From Oceanospirillum maris DSM 6286 (GTDB taxonomy: Bacteria; Pseudomonadota; Gammaproteobacteria; Pseudomonadales; Halomonadaceae), in the NCBI RefSeq assembly GCF_000422865.1, contig NZ_KE383938.1:40115-104114 (forward strand): DNA of 64,000 bases, in the 5' to 3' direction. The number at the start of each line of letters is the position of its first letter. Position 1 is the stretch's first letter. The notes under the pieces were generated by a model. The model worked only from the letters and a program-made list of their open reading frames with translations. It had not been told where the DNA came from and did no database searches. Position numbers and translations under genes: made by a program. Positions 55,301 through 63,839 of the stretch are shown here, piece by piece.

Positions 55301-56056
55301 CTAATACCATGTTTCCAGCTTACCGTTAATCATCGCCTGCAGTAGGTCTGTGCGGGTAATGATGCCCTTCAACTCATCCTGCGCGGTCACTACCGGCAAC
55401 GCAGAAACATCTTGCTCCAACATCGCATGGGCAATATCAAGCACGCTCGCATCAGGGCTAACCGTTAGCAGCTTCCGGCTAATCAAGTCCCCTAGCATCA
55501 CCTCATCCGGTGCGCGACCATCAAGCTCAATATCACTCACACCAGAAGTCAGTTTCAAAATATCTTTATCAGATACCATACCCATTAGGGCACCCTTGCG
55601 GTTCATCAGAATCAAGTGCTGCACGCAATGACTCTGCATAAGTCGCCAGCCCTGTTGCAGATTTTGATCAAAAGGTGCAGAAACAATCGGAGTCGACATA
55701 ATCATGCCAGCATTAACCGAAGGTCGTTGACCTACCGTATGACTTTGCTCTGTTGACGAATAGGCCTTAATTGCTTTTTTTGCAACATCAGCGGCAACAT
55801 CTTTCTTTTCTTGAGCCTGATCTTCTTGATCTTGCGAGTGATTATCCCGCGCATCTTCCCGCCGCCTAATGGCCGAACGCTGAATTTGCTCAAAAGTTTG
55901 TTCCGCAAGATGTTCTAAATGAGTGGAATCACTGTCGGTATCCGACAAGCGGCGTGTACTGCTAGGTTGTTGAAGGGCGTCAATCCCACGACGGCCCAGC
56001 AGTGTCTTTCTTGGGGTATGAATACGCATCCCCTGTTCATAAACTGCAAATACCAT
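55301..56056 (-). CDS. CBS-pair protein with disordered N-terminal region
   Basis: A 251-residue protein. Two CBS domains occupy about residues 118-250 (MSTPIVSAPFDQNLQQGWRLMQSHCVQHLILMNRKGALMGMVSDKDIL and LLTVSPDASVLDIAHAMLEQDVSALPVVTAQDELKGIITRTDLLQAM), a fold that binds adenine nucleotides. The first 110 residues are rich in Arg, Asp, Gln and Ser and look disordered, unlike most bacterial CBS proteins. No enzyme or channel domain is attached, so it is probably a regulator of another protein. Confidence 0.88.
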   Translation of the reverse strand: MVFAVYEQGMRIHTPRKTLLGRRGIDALQQPSSTRRLSDTDSDSTHLEHLAEQTFEQIQRSAIRRREDARDNHSQDQEDQAQEKKDVAADVAKKAIKAYSSTEQSHTVGQRPSVNAGMIMSTPIVSAPFDQNLQQGWRLMQSHCVQHLILMNRKGALMGMVSDKDILKLTSGVSDIELDGRAPDEVMLGDLISRKLLTVSPDASVLDIAHAMLEQDVSALPVVTAQDELKGIITRTDLLQAMINGKLETWY

Positions 56057-56558
56057 GACACTCTCCTAAAGGAACAACTCTGAGCAAGCCATCACCGGCA
56101 AAAACTCAAAGCCTAGCCATTCACTTAATTCACTATCTCTACGTCTCTATATCGGCAGACAGAGCAATAGGTTTACATTAGTTACACATTTTGACTGCAA
56201 AGAAACTAAAATGATCCCTGTCATGATGACCTTCTGAGCACCTAAAAGGCTGCTTATCCAGCGGAATGTTTACTATTTGTTAAAGACATTCCTCTGAAAT
56301 CCAGTATTTTGTACTCTCATGTAAAATATGGTTTACATACCATTTATGCTAACGTATTCCCCAACTTTGCTTTTAAGTGGAAGGCTTAATCTGTCTTTTT
56401 TCTAAAAGTTGGGACTTTATGCTTTCACTCAGCGGACCTTATAGGAAAATAGACTGGAAAAATTCATACGATTGCTTTAAAAATGAAACCTTGGTCGTAT
56501 AGCCGAAATTAAAATTAAAAAAACATTCACCATTCACTCGATACCAGGAAGCGCACCC
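56057..56558. other. 500-base intergenic region before the ABC importer
   Basis: Divergent promoter region. The only clear structure is the inverted repeat at 56319-56338. No gene or RNA fold was seen. Confidence 0.5.
56319..56338. promoter_or_regulatory. Inverted repeat upstream of the ABC importer operon
   Basis: ATGTAAA and TTTACAT are perfect 7-base arms around six bases. It lies about 220 bases before the operon. A similar half site (GGTTTACAT) occurs near 56170. The cognate regulator is not known. Confidence 0.5.
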
Positions 56559-57332
56559 ATGTCCGACGCGCCTATTGCTCTGGAAATCAGAGATCTCCAT
56601 AAAAGTTATGGCTCCCTAGAAGTTTTAAAGGGTATCTCCTTACAAGCCCGAGACGGCGATGTCATCTCTATTTTAGGCTCTAGTGGTTCAGGAAAAAGTA
56701 CCTTTCTGCGCTGTATCAATCTATTAGAATCACCATCTGCAGGTACTATTACTGTTGCTGGCGAATCTCTTGATCTTAAAGCTAATAAATATGGTGAACT
56801 TGAAGCCAGTAACCAAAAACAATTGGAGCGTATGCGTTCCGAAATTGGCTTTGTATTTCAAAACTTCAATTTATGGCCTCACAGAACGATTCTTGAGAAT
56901 ATTATTGAAGCCCCTATTCACGTCCTAAAGCGTAGTAAAGATGAGGCTATTGCAAGGGCGGAAGAGCTACTAAGAAAGGTAGGCTTGTTTGATAAGCGCC
57001 ACAATTATCCAAGCCAACTATCCGGTGGACAACAGCAGCGTATCGCTATAGCCCGCACTCTCGCGATGGATCCTCAGGTTTTACTCTTTGATGAGCCAAC
57101 CTCAGCACTAGACCCTGAGCTGGTTAATGAAGTACTTGCCGTTATGAGAGATTTAGCATCTGAAGGCCGTACCATGCTGATTGTGACGCATGAAATGCGC
57201 TTTGCTCGCGATGTTTCAACCAAGGTAGTCTTTCTGCATAAAGGGCAAGTTGAAGAAATTGGGCCGCCAGATAAAGTGTTTGGCAACCCAGACTCAGACC
57301 GCTGCCGAGAATTTCTCAGTAGTCATCTGTAA
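56559..57332 (+). CDS. Amino acid ABC transporter ATPase (HisP/ArtP type)
   Basis: A 257-residue ATPase of polar/basic amino acid importers. Walker A is GSSGSGKST, the Q-loop is FVFQNFNLWPH, the ABC signature is LSGGQQQRIAIARTL, Walker B is VLLFDEPTSALDPE, and the H-loop His is in VTHEMRFA. It heads an operon with the order ATPase, binding protein, two permeases, as in E. coli artPIQM. Confidence 0.95.
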   Translation: MSDAPIALEIRDLHKSYGSLEVLKGISLQARDGDVISILGSSGSGKSTFLRCINLLESPSAGTITVAGESLDLKANKYGELEASNQKQLERMRSEIGFVFQNFNLWPHRTILENIIEAPIHVLKRSKDEAIARAEELLRKVGLFDKRHNYPSQLSGGQQQRIAIARTLAMDPQVLLFDEPTSALDPELVNEVLAVMRDLASEGRTMLIVTHEMRFARDVSTKVVFLHKGQVEEIGPPDKVFGNPDSDRCREFLSSHL

Positions 57333-57406
57333 GTTTTAATGTTTTAGCTGCACGGTTAGAACATTTAAAGCATGATAATTAAAATAAATCCCAAGAGGAA
57401 TCCACA

Positions 57407-58156
57407 ATGAATTTGAAACATACTTTAGCCAGCGTGGCGATTGTTGCAGCGACCCTAGCAGCACCTTTTACCTACGCAGCCGATAAGGTTCGTATCGCAA
57501 CAGAAGGCGCCTATGCACCTTTTAACTTTATTGATGAATCCGGTGAGCTAAAAGGTTTTGATGTTGATATCGCCAAAGCCTTATGTGAAAAAATGGAAGC
57601 AGATTGTACGCTTGTCGCTCAAGATTGGGATGGCATTATTCCTGGTTTGATGGCGCGTAAGTACGATGCGATTATTGCAAGTATGTCGATTACACCAGAG
57701 CGCAGCCGTGTTGTTGATTTCTCTGACCCGTACTACTCCAATAGCTTGATCTTTGTTGCGCCAAAGAAAAGTAAATTCAACCCAGAAAAAGTATCAGGTA
57801 AGTCTATTGGCGCGCAACGTGCAACAATTGCGGGTCAATACTTAGAAGATAAACTGGGCAGCAAAGTTAGCGTTAAACTGTATGACACCCAAGATAATGC
57901 TTACCTTGATCTAGCATCTGGCCGTTTAGATGCAATTGTTTCTGACCAGCTACCCGCCTACGACTGGTTACGTTCTGATGCAGGTCAGGCGTTTGAGTTC
58001 AAAGGTGAAAAGATCGATATTGATGACAAAATCGGTATTGCTGTTCGTAAAGGTGACAAGCTTCGCCAAAAGATGAACAAGGCATTAAAAGAAATTCTAG
58101 CGGATGGTACTTATGATCGTATCAATGCTAAATACTTTCCGTTCTCTATCTATTAA
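57407..58156 (+). CDS. Periplasmic amino acid-binding protein (basic amino acid type)
   Basis: A 249-residue binding protein with a signal peptide ending at TYAADKV. The fold opens RIATEGAYAPFNFIDESGELKGFDVDIAKALCEKM, and ASMSITPERSRVVDFSDPYY contains the ligand Arg and Ser/Thr positions of the LAO/HisJ/ArtJ group. Lysine, arginine, ornithine or histidine is the likely ligand. If lysine, it would feed the glutarate pathway in this window (inference). A perfect hairpin follows the stop. Confidence 0.94.
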   Translation: MNLKHTLASVAIVAATLAAPFTYAADKVRIATEGAYAPFNFIDESGELKGFDVDIAKALCEKMEADCTLVAQDWDGIIPGLMARKYDAIIASMSITPERSRVVDFSDPYYSNSLIFVAPKKSKFNPEKVSGKSIGAQRATIAGQYLEDKLGSKVSVKLYDTQDNAYLDLASGRLDAIVSDQLPAYDWLRSDAGQAFEFKGEKIDIDDKIGIAVRKGDKLRQKMNKALKEILADGTYDRINAKYFPFSIY

Positions 58157-58177
58157 GTCGAGCTGATTGTTCGATCC

Positions 58178-58207
58178 GTAATGGCCGCACTGCGGCCATT
58201 ACTGTTT
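58178..58207 (+). terminator. Attenuator hairpin after the binding-protein gene
   Basis: GTAATGGCCGC pairs perfectly with GCGGCCATTAC over three bases, followed by TGTTTT. It probably raises the binding protein over the permeases by partial termination or mRNA protection. Confidence 0.8.
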
Positions 58208-58235
58208 TAACTCCCCTACTTCATCGGTATCTCCT

Positions 58236-58928
58236 ATGGATTTGCAAGGTTTTGGGCATCTGCTTATTAGTGGAGCTTGGGTTACGCTACAGCTAGCTTT
58301 GTGCAGCTTAGCCGTGGGCCTTATTTTCGGTTTGCTGGGTGCTACAGCAAAAGTGTCCTCATCAAAGCTTCTCAGAACAATGGGCAACAGTTACACCCTA
58401 TTTGTACGCGGTATGCCAGAGTTACTACTGGTATTAACCATATTTTTTGGTTCATCGGCGGTCTTAATGGCCGTAGCAAGCCAGTTTGGATATGACGAAT
58501 ACATCGAGCTAAGCCCCTTTGTCGCAGGTGTCATCGCCTTAAGTATCGCTTTTGGAGCCTATGCAACAGAGGTATTCCGTAGCGCCTTACAAGAGATTCC
58601 TAAGGGCCAGAAAGAAGCCGCTGTTGCGCTAGGCATGAGCAAAACTAAAACCTTCAGACGTGTCACTCTACCTCAGGTTTGGCGGATTGCCCTACCAGGC
58701 TTAGGCAACCTCTTTTTGGTTCTCTTAAAAGACACCGCCTTGGTCTCTGTTATTGGCCTTAACGAGTTAATGCGCCAAACGGCTGTTGCGGTAGGCTACA
58801 CCAAAGAACCGTTTACCTTTTATCTCGCAGCGGCCTGTGTGTATTTACTTCTTACATCCATTTCTATGGCAGGCTTGCATTATCTTGAACGCTTTGCGAA
58901 CCGTGGATATCAAGGGGCACGCTCATGA
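58236..58928 (+). CDS. Amino acid ABC transporter permease (HisQ/ArtQ type)
   Basis: A 230-residue permease with five helices. The EAA loop is EIPKGQKEAAVALGMSKTKTFRRVTLPQVWRIALPGLGN. Its stop overlaps the next permease start by four bases (ATGA), so the two are coupled and form the heterodimer. Confidence 0.94.
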   Translation: MDLQGFGHLLISGAWVTLQLALCSLAVGLIFGLLGATAKVSSSKLLRTMGNSYTLFVRGMPELLLVLTIFFGSSAVLMAVASQFGYDEYIELSPFVAGVIALSIAFGAYATEVFRSALQEIPKGQKEAAVALGMSKTKTFRRVTLPQVWRIALPGLGNLFLVLLKDTALVSVIGLNELMRQTAVAVGYTKEPFTFYLAAACVYLLLTSISMAGLHYLERFANRGYQGARS

Positions 58929-59662
58929 ATTGGGATTGGACGGTTATCGGGCAAAACTTGCCTAAACTGATGGATGGGGCACTACTCACGTTAGAGTTGG
59001 TATTTTTTTCCGGCTTGATCGGTGTATTGCTGGCTTTACCCTTGGCGCTGTTGCGTGTGTCTCAAACCCCTTGGGTGAGAGTCTTTCCTTATGCTTATAT
59101 TTTCTTTTTCCGTGGTACGCCACTGCTCATTCAGATCTTTTTGGTTTACTACGGTGCATCCCAATTTGAATGGATAAAAGAATCAGCTCTATGGCCGATT
59201 CTACGTGAGCCTTACTGGTGCGCTGTTATCACCTTTGGTTTGCACACGGCTGCTTATATCGCTGAACTATTGCGTGGCGCTATTCAATCGATTCCTCGGG
59301 GTGAAATTGAAGCCGCTAAAGTCGTCGGTATGAACTACCCCTTAATGCTGCGTCGAATTATTTTACCTCGTGCCTTCGGTATCATGATGCCGTCCTACGG
59401 TAACGAAGTCATTTTAATGCTTAAAGGTAGCGCCCTAGCCAGTACCATTACGCTGTTAGACCTAACAGGGATGGCCCGTACGATTATCGCTCGCACCTAT
59501 ACACCGATGGAGATTTTCCTATCAGCCGGTGTTATTTACCTGATTATCAGCGCGTTGATCATCGGGCTCTTCCGTTTACTTGAACGTTATTTTAACCGTC
59601 ATCAACATTGGCCAAGCGAGAAACCTAAGAATCTTGACCCCCAATTGATTGATAAAAGCTGA
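58925..59662 (+). CDS. Amino acid ABC transporter permease (HisM/ArtM type)
   Basis: A 245-residue permease; the EAA loop is SIPRGEIEAAKVVGMNYPLMLRRIILPRAFGIMMPSYGNE. FRGTPLLIQIFLVYYG is the usual HisM-family segment. The last gene of the operon, followed by a long terminator hairpin. Confidence 0.94.
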   Translation: MNWDWTVIGQNLPKLMDGALLTLELVFFSGLIGVLLALPLALLRVSQTPWVRVFPYAYIFFFRGTPLLIQIFLVYYGASQFEWIKESALWPILREPYWCAVITFGLHTAAYIAELLRGAIQSIPRGEIEAAKVVGMNYPLMLRRIILPRAFGIMMPSYGNEVILMLKGSALASTITLLDLTGMARTIIARTYTPMEIFLSAGVIYLIISALIIGLFRLLERYFNRHQHWPSEKPKNLDPQLIDKS

Positions 59663-59696
59663 CTGGTAAGAACTCTTAGCCATTAGCCTAGACATC

Positions 59697-59775
59697 AAAA
59701 AGCCCCAACCTCATTAATGCTCTGTTTTTGCGTAAGACATCAACAGACATAAAATGAGGCTGGGGCTTTTTGGTT
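59697..59775. terminator. Bidirectional terminator between the ABC operon and the chemoreceptor
   Basis: A 15-bp stem (AGCCCCAACCTCATT with AATGAGGCTGGGGCT, one mismatch) with a loop of about 35 bases, flanked by A5 and T5. The genes converge here, so it can terminate both. Confidence 0.88.
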
Positions 59776-59810
59776 ACAGCCTGTTAAAAATTAAGGTACC
59801 AGTAAAGGTT

Positions 59811-61439
59811 CTAACACTTAAACCGTGCCACATTTTGCTGTAGCTGAACCGCTAATTGTGAAAGCTCTTCGCTGCTTGCGGCAACCATATCAGAACCGGT
59901 GGCGGCCTCTGCAGAGACATTAACAATATTAACCAAGTTACGGTTCATCTCTTCGGCCACAGCGCTTTGCTCCTCTGTAGCTGTCGCAACTTGCGCGGTC
60001 ATATCACTAACCATCTGCATTTGCTGAACAATCATTTTTAGCTCTTCGCCTGCGTGAGTTGCCGCAGCAACAGACTCCTCAGCCCATTTTCGGCTGCGGT
60101 CCATAACCTCTACTGCGTTACGGGCACCGCTGCGCAGACGATCATTCATCTCACGAATTTCTTTAGTCGAATCCTGTGTGCGCTGGGCAAGCTGACGCAC
60201 TTCATCAGCAACCACAGAGAAACCGCGTCCACTCTCACCTGCTCGGGCCGCTTCAATAGCCGCATTCAGCGCCAGCAAGTTAGTTTGTTCTGAAATACCT
60301 TGAATCACTTCCAAAACCGTACTGATCTCTTCCGTATCATTTTCAAGGGCTTGGATCACACGGGATGCTTCTTCCACTTCATGGCTAAGATGCGTAATTT
60401 TATTAACGGTATCTTCAACCTCGTGATTACCTTCATCCGCCTCTTCATCTGCGGCATTCGTCGCCTGGGCGCTGGCCGTTGCGTTTACCGCAACCTCTTG
60501 AACCGTTGCCGACATCTCATTCATCGCTGTAGACAGCAAGTCTGTCTCTTCAGACTGACGGCGAATACCCATACTGGTTTGCTCTGCAATGGATGCAAGT
60601 TCTTCTGCTGCACCTTGCAATTGGTTGGCAGAGCTGGTCAGTAAGAAGATTAAGTCTTGGAAGGTTTGTAATGTATGGTCAACAGAGCGCGCCATGAGGC
60701 TTAGCTCATTCTTGCCCTTCATATTCACCCGTATCCGAAGATCACCCGTTGCCACTATTTTCATCGTATCGCTAACGGCGTTGAGGGGAGCCACAATAGA
60801 GCGTGTAATCACAACTGCCACGATCAGCATCACGATTAAAACCATCGTCAACTGCAGCCCAGCTTGAATCAACTCACTGACAAACATCTCATTAATTTGA
60901 AAGATGTAATCGCCAGAACCGATAACCCACTGCCATTCAGAGAACACTTTCACGTAGGAGATTTTTAACTGAGGTTCGTTATAACCAACCTTAGGCCAAC
61001 GATAGGTAAAGAAACCATCGGCTTTACCTTGGCGACCCAAATTGGCAATGTCTTTAAAAACGAACTGTCCATCTTCTGTTTTGATATTGGACATATCGCG
61101 CCCAACAACAGCAGAATCACCACCATGAGCAATTGTCACGGCATCATAATTCAGGACAAAGAAATACTCACCATCAGCATATCTCATATTTTCCAAAGAT
61201 CGCTTAGCGGCTGCTTGAGCTTCTGATTCTGTCATCTTGCCGGTTTTCACTAAATCGGCATATCCAGAAACCATACTATGGGCAGACTCTACCAGCGTTT
61301 TAACCTTCTGATTAGAGCTTTCAAATAAGACATCACGCTGCTCTTGAAGAGACATAAGTTGCAGTATAGCCATTGCAATAACGGCTAGCCCAATAAGAAC
61401 GTAAAGACGGGCCTTTACGGTAAATTCCTGAAGATTCAT
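59811..61439 (-). CDS. Methyl-accepting chemotaxis protein with Cache sensor
   Basis: A 542-residue chemoreceptor. A transmembrane helix at about 12-30, a periplasmic single Cache domain ([22 protein letters not shown], then [37 protein letters not shown]), a second helix at about 190-212, HAMP, and the signalling domain with the hairpin tip [54 protein letters not shown] 61439 has GGGAG upstream. No C-terminal CheR pentapeptide. Cache domains of this type often bind small carboxylates; the ligand is not determined. Confidence 0.94.
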   Translation of the reverse strand: MNLQEFTVKARLYVLIGLAVIAMAILQLMSLQEQRDVLFESSNQKVKTLVESAHSMVSGYADLVKTGKMTESEAQAAAKRSLENMRYADGEYFFVLNYDAVTIAHGGDSAVVGRDMSNIKTEDGQFVFKDIANLGRQGKADGFFTYRWPKVGYNEPQLKISYVKVFSEWQWVIGSGDYIFQINEMFVSELIQAGLQLTMVLIVMLIVAVVITRSIVAPLNAVSDTMKIVATGDLRIRVNMKGKNELSLMARSVDHTLQTFQDLIFLLTSSANQLQGAAEELASIAEQTSMGIRRQSEETDLLSTAMNEMSATVQEVAVNATASAQATNAADEEADEGNHEVEDTVNKITHLSHEVEEASRVIQALENDTEEISTVLEVIQGISEQTNLLALNAAIEAARAGESGRGFSVVADEVRQLAQRTQDSTKEIREMNDRLRSGARNAVEVMDRSRKWAEESVAAATHAGEELKMIVQQMQMVSDMTAQVATATEEQSAVAEEMNRNLVNIVNVSAEAATGSDMVAASSEELSQLAVQLQQNVARFKC

Positions 61440-61935
61440 AACACTCCCTCGGCTTATGAATTCAAAATGACAGTTACGGGCGTCAAAAAAAGCCAAATGA
61501 GGCCTTAGAGAGTGACATCCGAGTGTAGTTAAAAATGGTTAAAAGTAATCAGCCAGTTTAGCAGTGAATACCCATACTGTCTGTTACGACCTACGTTTCA
61601 ATCGGTTGTTCCAAGTTTAAAAATTGCCTTAAGACACTTTTTATTTACATCTATTTTTGCTAAACCGCCGATCTCTATCTACCTGCTCTTCGCCTGCTCC
61701 ACTCTATCTTTTACATTCCATACGATCCTTGCATGATATAGCTGCATTAATATGAACATCATTAAGATAAAAAACATGTAACCGAGTAAACAATACAAAA
61801 TGGCAGAGAAGGTAAAAATGCTAGAGAGAGTAAGAATGACAGGAAAGTAAAAATAAAAAGGGGGATTAAAACAGGGCAGGCAAGCATAGACTGTCTCCAG
61901 TCTATGCTAATGCTGATCAGGTGAGGCGAGGTAAA
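61440..61935. other. Intergenic region between the chemoreceptor and anti-sigma genes
   Basis: About 500 bases holding the chemoreceptor promoter and, at the right, the hairpin at 61883-61908. A purine-rich stretch with repeated AGAGA/GTAA words lies near 61800-61860. No gene is seen. Confidence 0.5.
61883..61908 (-). terminator. Terminator of the ECF sigma operon
   Basis: AGCATAGACTG pairs perfectly (11 bp) with CAGTCTATGCT over a four-base loop, 27 bases after the anti-sigma stop. The U-rich stretch on the minus strand comes only further on, so termination may be partial. Confidence 0.65.
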
Positions 61936-62664
61936 TTAAAAACGACGAATAGAGCCTTCTAATGGCATAAAGTCACCCTTGTCAACGACAGGGCCCATAT
62001 CATCAGGATTGTTATCGCTGTTGATCGAATCAATACTGATAATAATTTGAGCTTGCACTAAGTCACTCTGAATCCATTGGGGGACATCGAACTTTATCAA
62101 CCCAGAATGTGGCAAAGTACCTATCATGGCGTATTTATCACCGACTTTTAGCCAAAGCTTACATATTTTCCCATCAGGAAGCTCCGCAGGCTTAACGGTC
62201 TGAATCATAAGATGACTACGATCCATACTCGTATTGACCAACCAAGCGGGCTTATGCTCTGGTGTGTTCACCACATAAAGATGGTCAGCCATATCGCTAT
62301 TTAACATCGGTGGCTTCAATAGCAAAACCGAGGTTAAAGCCAAAGCAAAAGAGAATGACACCATGGAAGACAGTTGCCAAAACTTAAGGCCAAACCCTTT
62401 TCTGGCGGGTTGAATCTGCTGTTCAATCTGTTTCCACAGCTTTGCCGGTGGGGCGACGGGAGTCAGGCTACGATCAAGCACCTGTAAGTGCTCTCTCCAT
62501 TGCTGCACATCTGCTTGAAGATCATGGCTAAAAGCAAGCAAAGCCTCAAAAGAAGCTTTCTCTCTTGACGTTAATGTATTAAGTACATATTCACCAGCAG
62601 CCTGATGTCGTGACTCAGGGTCCGTAAGGTCGTAAGGTTCAACTATATTGCGGGGCTCAGACAT
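61936..62664 (-). CDS. Anti-sigma factor (RskA-like)
   Basis: A 242-residue membrane protein. The N-terminal cytoplasmic part has the anti-sigma start AAGEYVLNTLTSREKASFEALLAF, one transmembrane helix lies at about 98-118 (LSSMVSFSFALALTSVLLL), and the periplasmic RskA-type domain follows. It should hold the upstream ECF sigma factor inactive until released. It overlaps the sigma gene by 22 bases. Confidence 0.88.
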   Translation of the reverse strand: MSEPRNIVEPYDLTDPESRHQAAGEYVLNTLTSREKASFEALLAFSHDLQADVQQWREHLQVLDRSLTPVAPPAKLWKQIEQQIQPARKGFGLKFWQLSSMVSFSFALALTSVLLLKPPMLNSDMADHLYVVNTPEHKPAWLVNTSMDRSHLMIQTVKPAELPDGKICKLWLKVGDKYAMIGTLPHSGLIKFDVPQWIQSDLVQAQIIISIDSINSDNNPDDMGPVVDKGDFMPLEGSIRRF

Positions 62665-63209
62665 GATTTTAACCTCTCAAGTCCACGGCGAATCCAAGTT
62701 TTAACGGTACCTAACGGTTGCTCTAGACGCTCAGACAACTCGTGATGGCTGTAGCCTTCAAAATAAGCCAGTTCAATACATTGGCGCTGGGTATCTTTAA
62801 GCTCTTGTAAGCACTTATGCACCTGTGTCGATGTTTGCCACTGCTCGGCAATCGTATCCGTTTGGCTCTTTGAGTCCGGCTGGTATACCAAAACATCATC
62901 GCTGTCATTAAGCCGATCGTTTTTATAACGACGTAGCCAGTCAAGGGCCTGATTACGAGCAATGGTGTTCATCCAGGTCATCGGCCGTGCAATATCAGCG
63001 TTATACTGACCCGCACTATTCCAAACTTTGAGGTACACCTGTTGCAAACAATCTTCCGCATGACTTTCATTACGTAAGATACGCAGCAAAACGGCAAATA
63101 GATGCGAAGAGGTCGCCTTGTAAAGCGCTTTTAACGCTTTTGGCTCTTGCTGTTGGCATCGTTTGAGCAACTGTTGCAGTTGATTTGGATCTGGTGTCTC
63201 AAATTTCAT
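62643..63209 (-). CDS. ECF-type RNA polymerase sigma factor
   Basis: A 188-residue sigma70-family ECF factor. Region 2 contains RNESHAEDCLQQVYLKVWNSAGQYNADIARPMTWMNTIARNQALDWLRR; region 4 is RQCIELAYFEGYSHHELSERLEQPLGTVKTWIRRGLERLKSCL. ATG 63209 has AGAGAG upstream. It precedes its anti-sigma gene with overlap, the usual ECF arrangement. The regulon is not visible here. Confidence 0.93.
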   Translation of the reverse strand: MKFETPDPNQLQQLLKRCQQQEPKALKALYKATSSHLFAVLLRILRNESHAEDCLQQVYLKVWNSAGQYNADIARPMTWMNTIARNQALDWLRRYKNDRLNDSDDVLVYQPDSKSQTDTIAEQWQTSTQVHKCLQELKDTQRQCIELAYFEGYSHHELSERLEQPLGTVKTWIRRGLERLKSCLSPAI

Positions 63210-63299
63210 AATGACTCTCTTCTTATAAGTAGAGCTATTGTGCCGCAAAAAGCTGTTGAGGGAAAAATGTCGATACAATTATTATGATGTTCTAGGGGC

Positions 63300-63338
63300 T
63301 CTAACCATGTAAGAGCGAGAAAATTTGTTCTAACCGTG
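63300..63338 (-). promoter_or_regulatory. Direct repeat upstream of the ECF sigma gene
   Basis: TCTAACC-N-TG occurs at 63300-63309 and 63329-63338 (29-base period). On the minus strand it reads CA-N-GGTTAGA. It might include an ECF-type -35 element. Support is weak. Confidence 0.3.
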
Positions 63339-63422
63339 ACATACCACCACTAAACGGGTCTATAGATCTATGTTAGGGTTAGTCTTTATGTTTAAGATCA
63401 TGACTTAGAACAGGACAGGACT

Positions 63423-63725
63423 ATGGCGGTACAGCATCGAGCAGGAATTTGTTGGGTTAATGAAGATCAATGGCACCGGTTTCGTGATGTCGCAGAAGAT
63501 GCTGATATGTTAGAAGACAGTTGGCAGGAATGGGCAGTAAAAACAGAAGAAATGATTGAAACCTTTGCAGTCAAAGGCATTGAAGTTGTTAAAGTGCCTG
63601 TCGATATTGAAGCGCTTATCTTATGGTGCAATGAAAAAGAACGTACCGTAAACAGCAGCAGCCGAGCGGAATATGTAACCAAGTTGATGATGGATCAACC
63701 TTCGGTGAATATCACCAAGCATTAG
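63423..63725 (+). CDS. Hypothetical 100-residue protein
   Basis: A small soluble acidic protein (MAVQHRAGICWVNEDQWHRFRDVAEDADMLEDSWQEW...). It has four Trp in 60 residues and no signal peptide. I do not recognise a family. GGACAGGA precedes the ATG. It diverges from the ECF sigma gene, so a link with that regulon is possible but unproven. Confidence 0.7.
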   Translation: MAVQHRAGICWVNEDQWHRFRDVAEDADMLEDSWQEWAVKTEEMIETFAVKGIEVVKVPVDIEALILWCNEKERTVNSSSRAEYVTKLMMDQPSVNITKH

Positions 63726-63770
63726 GTCGATGATCCTCGATTAAATATTCTTTTTACCATACAAAAATAA

Positions 63771-63821
63771 CCCTCCAATGTTGGCTGTACCAGCCTAACC
63801 GTACAACGAACCATTGGAGGG
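63771..63821. terminator. Inverted repeat between convergent genes
   Basis: CCCTCCAATG (63771-63780) pairs with CATTGGAGGG (63812-63821); a smaller repeat lies in the loop. A T-rich stretch ends near 63840. A likely terminator shared by the two converging genes. Confidence 0.6.
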
Positions 63822-63839
63822 CTTCCCATCTTATTTTTT

